From Candidatus Krumholzibacteriia bacterium (GTDB taxonomy: Bacteria; Krumholzibacteriota; Krumholzibacteriia; LZORAL124-64-63), in contig JAQULN010000213.1 of the NCBI GenBank assembly GCA_028718575.1, positions 1 through 5,691 of the forward strand: a stretch of 5,691 nt of DNA, given 5' to 3'. Of this stretch, positions 1-4,363 are shown piece after piece. A program made the position numbers and the translations under genes. Under the pieces are notes generated by a model that searched no databases, had not been told where the DNA came from, and was given only the letters and a program-made list of their open reading frames with translations. Positions within the stretch are counted from its first letter, which is position 1; each line of letters begins with the position of its first letter.

Positions 1-414
1 CGCTGGCGGCAAGCGCCGGTGCCGCGCGCGTTTCTCGTCGATCTGCTCCATCATTACCAGCGAGAAACCGTGGTTACCACGGTCCGCCTCGACGGGCGCC
101 TGGTGGGCGGGCACTTCTGTCTGGTGTCGCGCCGCCGGCTGGTGCCATATCTGAGTGCCGCCGATGCCGAACTGGCGCGCACTCACTTCCTGCATACGCT
201 GCTGTACTGGCAGGACATCGTCCACGCGTGCGCGGTCGGGCTGGAAGCGGTGGATTTTGGCGGCTGTGTCGGGCGCGACAGCCTCTGGGATTTCAAGCGG
301 CGTTGCGGCGGCCAGCCGGAAGCCCGCTTGCAAGTCCAAGCGATCAGCCGTACCGGCCGCTGGCTGGCGAGGCTAGGCGCGCTGCGGGGACGCAACCTGA
401 GGCAGCGCTCGTGA
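1..414 (+). CDS. FemAB-like / GNAT-fold acyltransferase (Acetyltransf_6 type), 3' part
   Basis: This is the C-terminal 137 residues of a protein whose beginning lies before the window; the frame is open from base 1. The visible part reads as the second GNAT-like lobe of FemAB/BioF2-type acyltransferases. A strand pair around residues 23-42 (VTTVRLDGRLVGGHF) is followed by a helix with F-L-H-T-L-L-Y-W near residue 63. The family-like ending is L-E-A-V-D-F-G-G-C, then W-D-F-K-R-R-C-G-G near residues 96-104. Members of this family transfer amino-acyl or acyl groups to peptidoglycan precursors or sugars, and many sit in exopolysaccharide loci. The substrate here cannot be told. The stop overlaps the GTG start of the flippase gene by four bases, so the two are probably translationally coupled and work in one surface-glycan pathway. 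Family assignment is from motif recall only. Confidence 0.7.
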   Translation, partial: RWRQAPVPRAFLVDLLHHYQRETVVTTVRLDGRLVGGHFCLVSRRRLVPYLSAADAELARTHFLHTLLYWQDIVHACAVGLEAVDFGGCVGRDSLWDFKRRCGGQPEARLQVQAISRTGRWLARLGALRGRNLRQRS

Positions 415-1730
415 AACTGGCGCAGACCGGATCCCGGATCTTGTTCTGGCGAGCGTTGCAGAAGCTCGCCGGCGCGATGCTGGTGCTGGTGATCGCGCAC
501 GGCCTGGGTCCGGGGGACAACGGACGCTTCAGCCTGACGCTCATGCTGGTGATGGTTTTCGCCGCGGTGCTCAGCGGCGGCGTCGGACTGGCATCGGTGC
601 CTTACGTCCGGCAGCGTAAGGTCGCAACCGGACGTTTACTGGCCGCCCAGTATGGGTGGCTGGGGCTGGTCCTGTTGGTGCTGGGCGCTTGTGCTTTCGG
701 CGTGCGGCGGGCGCCGGTTTGGATGTGGCTCGAGAACAGCCTCGGCTGGGATGCGCCGCTTTTGGCCGCGGCGGTGGCGGTGATCTTAGCGCTGCTGGCC
801 TTCGAGACGGCCAACTACGTTCTGCTTGCATGCGGCAAGGTCGTCGTCGGCACCCAGACGGCGGCGGTGCGCTCGCTGTTGCATCTGGCCGCGGTCGCGA
901 TCTTGCTCTGGCGGACCTCGCTGAATCTCGCGGCGGCGGTCTGGTCATTGACGCTCATCTATCTGGGCGCCGGCCTGTGGCTGACCTGGCGTGCCCGCGC
1001 CGAGCTGCGCCGGCTGTCGCCGGATCCGGATCCGGAACCGGAACCGGCGCTGCGCGCTGTGTCGCCCTCGCTGCCGGTCCTTGTCGGCAATCTCTTGCGG
1101 CGAGGCTGGTTGGGACAACTTTCGGCGATCAGCTACCTGCTGATGTTGAGGCTCGACCAGATGCTGCTGGAGTCGTATCTGGACGTGACGGCGGTCGGGA
1201 TCTACTGCATGGCGGCGTGGGGCACCGAGCTGCTCTGGCTGTTGCCGGAAGCGCTGCATCCGCTCTTGGTGCATGGTTCGGCCGATCCGCGCGACGCGGA
1301 GCGCGACAGCACCGCGGCGCGCGCGGTGCGCCTCGGGCTCTGGGCCACTGCCGCGGCGGCGATTCCTCTGGCTGTGTTGGCAGAACCGCTGCTCGGGCTA
1401 CTCCGCGGCGGCGCTTATTTGCCCGCCGTCGGCGCGCTGTGGGTCTTGTTGCCGGGCGCGGTCGCGTTCACGCCCGGGGTCATCCTCGCGGGTGATTTCA
1501 TCGGTCGCGGCGTTCCGCACTGGAATACCCAGGCGAGCGCCGTGACCGTCGGTGTGAACGTGATCCTCTGCCTGATGTGGATTCCCCGCCTCGGCATCCT
1601 CGGGGCGGCGTGGGCCTCGACCGTGGCGTATGCGTTGGGCTCAGGGATCATGGTCTGGCGATTCCAGCGCCTCACCGGTCAGCGCTGGCGAGACCTCTTT
1701 CTGCTGCGGCCGTCCGATCTCCGTCGCTAG
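411..1730 (+). CDS. Polysaccharide/oligosaccharide flippase, MOP superfamily (Wzx-like)
   Basis: This gene encodes a 439-residue, very hydrophobic protein with roughly 12 membrane segments. The first lie near residues 15-35, 40-62, 79-100, 117-144, 150-170 and 175-195. A polar loop (about 196-222) divides two bundles, as in MOP flippases, which move lipid-linked sugars across the inner membrane. The second half begins with the family-like pattern L-D-Q-M-L-L (248-253) leading to V-G-I-Y (262-265). It ends with a basic tail rich in Arg, as in the polysaccharide synthase C-terminal domain. The GTG at 411 was chosen because it forms a GTGA overlap with the upstream stop and has a GAGG Shine-Dalgarno at 399-402, eight bases away. 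Longer reading upstream is only overlap with the acyltransferase gene. The central loop carries a (DP)2(EP)2 run encoded by a hexamer repeat. The glycan substrate is unknown. A lipid II flippase (MurJ) is less likely, because this protein is shorter than MurJ and its neighbour is an acyltransferase. Confidence 0.8.
   Translation: MKLAQTGSRILFWRALQKLAGAMLVLVIAHGLGPGDNGRFSLTLMLVMVFAAVLSGGVGLASVPYVRQRKVATGRLLAAQYGWLGLVLLVLGACAFGVRRAPVWMWLENSLGWDAPLLAAAVAVILALLAFETANYVLLACGKVVVGTQTAAVRSLLHLAAVAILLWRTSLNLAAAVWSLTLIYLGAGLWLTWRARAELRRLSPDPDPEPEPALRAVSPSLPVLVGNLLRRGWLGQLSAISYLLMLRLDQMLLESYLDVTAVGIYCMAAWGTELLWLLPEALHPLLVHGSADPRDAERDSTAARAVRLGLWATAAAAIPLAVLAEPLLGLLRGGAYLPAVGALWVLLPGAVAFTPGVILAGDFIGRGVPHWNTQASAVTVGVNVILCLMWIPRLGILGAAWASTVAYALGSGIMVWRFQRLTGQRWRDLFLLRPSDLRR
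1021..1044 (+). repeat. Hexanucleotide tandem repeat inside the flippase gene
   Basis: Four consecutive 6-base units, CGGATC twice and then CGGAAC twice, lie in the loop between the two membrane bundles. They encode the dipeptide series Asp-Pro, Asp-Pro, Glu-Pro, Glu-Pro (residues 205-212). A change in unit number would keep the frame and only lengthen or shorten the loop. Confidence 0.85.
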
Positions 1731-1880
1731 TCAAGGTCCTCCCATAGATTAGCTAACTAACTTAATCATAGAATCTTATGGCTCTGAATGGCGATTGCCA
1801 GCCCGCAATGACTCGCGGATTCGTACCACTCGACATCGCCCACAATTCACCACCACCCGGTCGGGCATATAACCGTTCAT

Positions 1881-1932
1881 CTAATATACTGATTTTATTA
1901 TATTTAAAAAATTTCCCGGCGATCGAAAAAAA
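1881..1932 (+). promoter_or_regulatory. AT-rich UP-element-like tract upstream of the mraZ promoter
   Basis: A strongly AT-rich stretch (1881-1914) is followed by an A7 run at 1926-1932, which ends five bases before the TTGACA hexamer. This is the place where UP elements contact the RNA polymerase alpha subunit. Activity is inferred from position and composition only. A TATACT hexamer at 1885-1890 could be a second -10 element, but I see no good -35 for it. Confidence 0.45.
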
Positions 1933-1937
1933 GGTGA

Positions 1938-1967
1938 TTGACATGACCTAGGTCAGCAAACTATGGT
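1938..1967 (+). promoter_or_regulatory. Sigma70-type promoter of the mraZ/dcw operon
   Basis: A perfect -35 hexamer TTGACA (1938-1943) is followed by an 18-base spacer and the -10 hexamer TATGGT (1962-1967), which keeps the key T, A and final T. Transcription would start near 1974 and give a leader of about 65 bases before mraZ. Its position directly before the TGGGN boxes and mraZ makes it the likely main promoter of the cluster. No other comparable promoter was seen before the downstream genes. Confidence 0.7.
1944..1955. promoter_or_regulatory. Perfect 12-bp palindrome in the promoter spacer (possible operator)
   Basis: TGACCTAGGTCA is a perfect palindrome that begins at the base after the -35 hexamer and lies inside the -35/-10 spacer. 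A dimeric regulator bound here would directly affect polymerase. A 6-bp-arm palindrome is expected by chance about once in a window this size, so its position is the only reason to list it. No regulator is assigned. Confidence 0.4.
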
Positions 1968-1981
1968 GGCGTCGATGGCGG

Positions 1982-2006
1982 TGGGTATTTGTGGGAGAAA
2001 GTGGTT
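1982..2006 (+). promoter_or_regulatory. MraZ operator: TGGGN boxes at 10-bp period
   Basis: TGGGT (1982-1986), TGGGA (1992-1996) and a degenerate TGGTT (2002-2006) are direct repeats, each separated by exactly five bases. This is the arrangement known for MraZ binding sites upstream of mraZ in E. coli and other bacteria (TGGGN repeats with 5-nt spacers). The boxes lie between the predicted start of transcription (about 1974) and the mraZ start codon, so MraZ bound there would block its own operon. The third box has T in place of the third G. Confidence 0.8.
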
Positions 2007-2025
2007 CGCCGGGACTCCGGCGATT

Positions 2026-2029
2026 GGAG
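2026..2029 (+). promoter_or_regulatory. Ribosome binding site that decides the mraZ start
   Basis: GGAG lies nine bases before the ATG at 2039. An in-frame upstream GTG at 1991 lies within the operator boxes and has no Shine-Dalgarno, so the ATG is preferred. Confidence 0.6.
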
Positions 2030-2038
2030 ACGGCGCTG

Positions 2039-2533
2039 ATGAGCGACGAACTGCAGGTTCCCGAAGGTCAAGCAGCCGATTCGCTGCTCTTCGGTTCCTA
2101 CGAGCGCTCCCTTGATGCCAAAGGCCGCTTCAACGTGCCGTTCCGCTTCCGTGCCAAGGAAGCGGGCAAAGAGGATGAACCGGTCCGTTTCATGATCACT
2201 GAAGATGCCCAGGGCGTGGTCAGTCTCATGACTCGCGACAACTACGAGGCATCGTTGCGGAGCGCCTTGAAGCTGCGACGCGGCCGGGAACAGTGGCATT
2301 TCGTGCGCTGGTTGGCGACCCACTCGCAACCGGTGCAACTGGACGGCCAAGGCCGTGTCGCGATTCCGCAGAAGTACCTGGAACGGATCGGCGCGAAGAA
2401 ACGCCTGCTCGTCGTCGGAGTCGGCAAGCGAATGGAACTGTGGGATCCGGCGCGCATCACGTCCGTCCAGACGGCGACCGGCGATCCCGCCGAGGAGTTC
2501 TTCGACGTGTTCTACCAGGACGAGTTGGATTGA
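2039..2533 (+). CDS. mraZ: Transcriptional regulator MraZ
   Basis: This gene encodes a 164-residue protein with two tandem AbrB-like/MraZ domains. MraZ forms ring-shaped oligomers that bind TGGGN repeats and repress the dcw operon, including mraZ itself. The hallmark D-x-x-x-R motifs are D-A-K-G-R (26-30) and D-G-Q-G-R (102-106), each followed by a V-P or I-P turn (33-34 and 109-110). The first domain begins at L-F-G-S-Y (17-21), so about 16 residues precede the usual family start. This gives a small N-terminal tail and an acidic C-terminal end (E-E-F-F-D to Q-D-E-L-D). The ATG at 2039 is supported by a GGAG site. The gene is first in the cluster, and its own likely operator lies 33-57 bases upstream. 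A GC-rich hairpin begins seven bases after its stop, and a STAS gene follows instead of rsmH. Confidence 0.95.
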   Translation: MSDELQVPEGQAADSLLFGSYERSLDAKGRFNVPFRFRAKEAGKEDEPVRFMITEDAQGVVSLMTRDNYEASLRSALKLRRGREQWHFVRWLATHSQPVQLDGQGRVAIPQKYLERIGAKKRLLVVGVGKRMELWDPARITSVQTATGDPAEEFFDVFYQDELD

Positions 2534-2539
2534 CAGTCC

Positions 2540-2561
2540 GGCCGCCCAAGGAGGGGCGGTC
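2540..2561 (+). other. GC-rich hairpin with an AAGGAG loop after mraZ
   Basis: Bases 2540-2547 (GGCCGCCC) pair with 2554-2561 (GGGCGGTC): eight pairs including one G-T wobble. The six-base loop is AAGGAG, itself a Shine-Dalgarno-like sequence. No start codon lies close behind it and no T run follows, so it is neither an ordinary ribosome site nor a standard intrinsic terminator. It may be an RNA processing, stability or attenuation element between mraZ and the rest of the operon. Confidence 0.5.
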
Positions 2562-2609
2562 CAACGGGGAAGGGAGTCCAACCATGCCGGGCGAGGGGAT
2601 CCGCACCGC

Positions 2610-2616
2610 AGGAGGT
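2610..2616 (+). promoter_or_regulatory. Strong Shine-Dalgarno of the STAS gene
   Basis: AGGAGGT is a near-perfect anti-16S match just before the ATG at 2620, although its spacing is tight (four bases from AGGAGG to the start). An upstream in-frame ATG at 2584 also has a site, GGGAG at 2572-2576, seven bases away. The true start is therefore not settled. Confidence 0.55.
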
Positions 2617-2619
2617 CAC

Positions 2620-2997
2620 ATGGGTACGCGAGGGTGGCCCGAGTTCCGCATTACGGTCCAGGGCCGGACCGTGCGGATCCACCTCGCCGGCATTCTGGAT
2701 CGCGCCGGTGTGCAACGGCTGATCCGCGCCGCGACGCCGATTCTCGGCGAGCGCGACTTTTCGGTGACTCTCGACGGTTCGCGGCTGCGGCATCTCGACT
2801 ACCGCTGCGTCGCGATGCTGTTGCGCTGGCGACGGAGCCTGCGCAGTTATGGCCACCGGCTGCATCTGGCCGGTTGGAATGGATACCTGACCGCTATCCT
2901 GGCCATGGAGGACTGGGACGGCGAACTGGAGGAAGGATGCCGGACCATGCCTCAGCGCCTGGTGCGGCAGTCCCCGCGGCACATTCAGGTGCCATGA
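2620..2997 (+). CDS. Small STAS-domain protein between mraZ and rsmH
   Basis: From ATG 2620 this gene encodes 125 residues; the alternative ATG at 2584 would give 137. The core looks like one STAS domain, the fold of anti-sigma factor antagonists (SpoIIAA) and of MlaB. A first strand I-T-V-Q-G-R-T-V-R-I-H-L (11-22) leads to A-G-I-L-D (23-27). Then come a helix, the strand F-S-V-T-L-D (47-52), the loop L-R-H-L-D-Y-R (56-62), a helix of basic and aromatic residues (64-77), and the strand R-L-H-L-A-G (80-85). Where phosphorylated antagonists have D-S-S or D-S-T, this protein has D-Y-R. It is therefore unlikely to be switched by serine phosphorylation at that site and may act as a plain binding domain. 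After residue 105 comes a basic tail without clear fold. The stop overlaps the rsmH ATG by four bases, so the genes are coupled. STAS genes are not part of the standard dcw order. Partner and function are unknown. Confidence 0.7.
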   Translation: MGTRGWPEFRITVQGRTVRIHLAGILDRAGVQRLIRAATPILGERDFSVTLDGSRLRHLDYRCVAMLLRWRRSLRSYGHRLHLAGWNGYLTAILAMEDWDGELEEGCRTMPQRLVRQSPRHIQVP

Positions 2998-3938
2998 CGT
3001 GCCGTCTACACGTCCCGGTACTCAGGGACGAGGTCTGCGGCTGGTTGCAGCCGGGGCCGGGACGACGGCTCGTGGACGGGACCTTCGGATACGGCGGGCA
3101 CGCCACCGCGTTGCTCGACGCCGGAGCGGACGTCCTGGGTCTGGACCTGGATGAGGTGGCGGTCGTGGCCTGCAGACGGATCTCGACCGACCGCCCCCGC
3201 CTTCACTGCCAGCAGCGCAGTTTCGTCGAGTTGCGCGAGGCGCTGGCGGCGGTGGGGTGGACGCAATGCGACGGTTTGTTGCTCGATCTTGGCGTCAGTT
3301 CGCCGCAGCTCGACGATCCCGCCAAGGGTTTCAGCTATCGCGCCGATGGCCCGTTGGACCTGCGTTTCTGCCAACAGCGCGGCCGCCCGGCACACGAGCT
3401 CCTTGTGGACCTGGACGAGACGGAACTCGCTCAGATCCTGCGCGACTTCGGGGAGCAGCGTGGCGCCAGGGAGCTGGCCCGGGCCATGAAGGGTGCGGAG
3501 CGGACGGAGCCGCTCCGCACCACGGCGCAACTGGCGGCGGTCGTGCGGGCGGCGCTACCGGCTACCGCGCCGGTCAACGCAGTCCTCAGCCGCGTCTTTC
3601 AGGCGCTACGGATCGCCGTGAACGAGGAGTTGACGGCCTTGCAGTCCGTGTTGTCCCAGGCGTTGACCGCGGTGGCCCCGGCCGGGCGCGTGGCGGTCAT
3701 CGCCTACCACTCGCTGGAAGACCGCATCGTCAAACGATGGCTCGACCGCGAGCGCCGCGACTGCGTCTGTCCACCGGAGGTGCCGGTCTGCCGTTGCGGG
3801 CATCGCGCCGCTTTGCGGCCGCTGACCCGCCGCGCTGTGACTCCCAGTGCCGCCGAGATCATAGCCAATCCACGCGCGCGCAGCGCCAAACTGCGCGTCG
3901 CTGAGGTGTTACCGAACGGCGAGAGAAGCGCGCAATGA
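2994..3938 (+). CDS. rsmH: 16S rRNA (cytosine(1402)-N(4))-methyltransferase RsmH
   Basis: This gene encodes 314 residues, the usual size (E. coli RsmH is 313). The enzyme uses S-adenosylmethionine to N4-methylate C1402 of 16S rRNA in the ribosomal P site. The start motif H-V-P-V-L (6-10) is followed by the SAM loop D-G-T-F-G-Y-G-G-H (28-36) and the acidic D-L-D (51-53). The signature D-L-G-V-S-S-P-Q-L-D (98-107) follows, then R-A-D-G-P-L-D-L-R (116-124). F-Q-A-L-R-I-A-V-N-E-E-L and H-S-L-E-D-R-I-V-K are also present. Near the end are C257, C259, C266 and C268 in a C-x-C-x6-C-x-C pattern, then N-P-R-A-R-S-A-K-L-R. After L-D-L-R-F the family's common Asp is Cys126. ATG 2994 is chosen for its ATGA overlap with the STAS gene and for the domain start. 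An in-frame ATG at 2937 with a strong GGAGG (2928-2932) would add 19 Ala/Pro-rich residues. Confidence 0.95.
   Translation: MTCRLHVPVLRDEVCGWLQPGPGRRLVDGTFGYGGHATALLDAGADVLGLDLDEVAVVACRRISTDRPRLHCQQRSFVELREALAAVGWTQCDGLLLDLGVSSPQLDDPAKGFSYRADGPLDLRFCQQRGRPAHELLVDLDETELAQILRDFGEQRGARELARAMKGAERTEPLRTTAQLAAVVRAALPATAPVNAVLSRVFQALRIAVNEELTALQSVLSQALTAVAPAGRVAVIAYHSLEDRIVKRWLDRERRDCVCPPEVPVCRCGHRAALRPLTRRAVTPSAAEIIANPRARSAKLRVAEVLPNGERSAQ
3492..3521 (+). repeat. Perfect 12-bp inverted repeat inside rsmH
   Basis: GGTGCGGAGCGG (3492-3503) is exactly complementary to CCGCTCCGCACC (3510-3521) around the six-base loop ACGGAG. It lies in the codons for residues K-G-A-E-R-T-E-P-L-R-T. Alignment by eye with E. 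coli RsmH needs no gap here, so the repeat is not an inserted element. No T run follows. The transcript should form a very stable stem. Confidence 0.75.
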
Positions 3939-4363
3939 CCAGGATGCACGCCGCACGCAGCGCGGGCGGCAATTGGTCGATGGCCCATCACCGCGACGCC
4001 TCCCGCTACCGGGTGCGCTTGCTGCTGGCGAGTCTGCTCTTGACGGCGCTGCTCGCCGGCGCCATTCGGCTGGGCAACGCCGTCACCAGCCTGCGCCGCG
4101 AGATCCTCGATCTCGACCGCGCCTGCAGCAACCTCGAGGCCCAACGGGCGCAGCTGGCCGTGAGGTGGAATACCGAGAGTTCACGGCAGGTGGTGATGCG
4201 ACGGGCTCAGGTCGAGCTCGGCCTGGTCAGCCACGCCGCCCCTGACGCGATCTTGATCTCGCTGCGTGACGACGCTCGATCGGATCTGTCCTGGCCGCGC
4301 CTGCTGCAGGCGCTTGGCCCGCTGGACTTGACGCCCGCCGCCCTGGCAGGGCCGGAGCGGTGA
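3935..4363 (+). CDS. ftsL: Cell division protein FtsL
   Basis: This gene encodes a 142-residue bitopic protein with the FtsL plan. A basic cytoplasmic tail (1-26) is followed by one membrane segment (about 27-44, Leu/Ala rich). A periplasmic helix with heptad-like Leu spacing follows (about 50-77, S-L-R-R-E-I-L-D-L onward). The FtsL-like end E-S-S-R-Q-V-V-M-R-R-A-Q-V-E-L-G-L-V (81-98) resembles the common Arg-rich helix ending in L-G-L. FtsL pairs with FtsB/DivIC and FtsQ to activate the FtsW-FtsI septal synthase. Sequence identity in this family is low, so position between rsmH and ftsI is much of the evidence. The ATG at 3935 overlaps the rsmH stop (ATGA), with GAGAGAAG (3921-3928) six bases ahead. 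The stop overlaps the ftsI start by one base. A 40-residue tail after the coiled coil (about 103-142) is not typical, and its role is unknown. Confidence 0.85.
   Translation: MTRMHAARSAGGNWSMAHHRDASRYRVRLLLASLLLTALLAGAIRLGNAVTSLRREILDLDRACSNLEAQRAQLAVRWNTESSRQVVMRRAQVELGLVSHAAPDAILISLRDDARSDLSWPRLLQALGPLDLTPAALAGPER

Larger units (their letters stand above)
1731..2038. other. Gene-free spacer between the glycan locus and the dcw cluster
   Basis: No convincing gene is present in these 308 bases. G+C is about 38% in 1741-1800 and about 30% in 1861-1920, by hand count, against clearly GC-rich flanking genes; 1801-1860 is about 62%. The upstream part holds an imperfect AT-rich inverted repeat: CCATAGATT at 1742-1750 pairs with 1772-1781 with one bulged T and a 21-base loop. 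A short ATTGC/GCAAT hairpin lies at 1794-1809. Neither is followed by a T run, so I see no clear intrinsic terminator for the flippase operon. The downstream half holds the mraZ promoter region described separately. Confidence 0.8.

Noticed and set aside
1309..1329. 8-bp GC hairpin (GCACCGCG/CGCGGTGC) inside the flippase gene
   Set aside because: A stem of eight pairs made only of common GC-rich codons is expected by chance in this composition, and nothing in its position suggests a role.
656..1495. 279-codon open frame on the + strand within the flippase gene
   Set aside because: It is an out-of-frame shadow with Gly/Ala/Arg-rich translation. The overlapping frame has the membrane segments and flippase motifs.
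1742..1781. Imperfect inverted repeat after the flippase gene as a terminator
   Set aside because: The stem is AT-rich with a bulge and a 21-base loop, and no T run follows, so an intrinsic terminator cannot be supported.
1862..1890. Second promoter using TATACT at 1885-1890
   Set aside because: No hexamer resembling TTGACA lies at 16-18 bases upstream, and AT-rich DNA gives such -10 matches freely.
1762..1944. 60-codon open frame on the minus strand in the spacer
   Set aside because: It covers the mraZ promoter and UP-like tract, its start lies inside the promoter palindrome, and the protein resembles no family I know. It is open mainly because the region is short.
1991..2038. Upstream GTG start for mraZ adding 16 residues
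   Set aside because: It has no Shine-Dalgarno, overlaps the operator boxes, and would extend an N terminus that is already longer than the family usually has.
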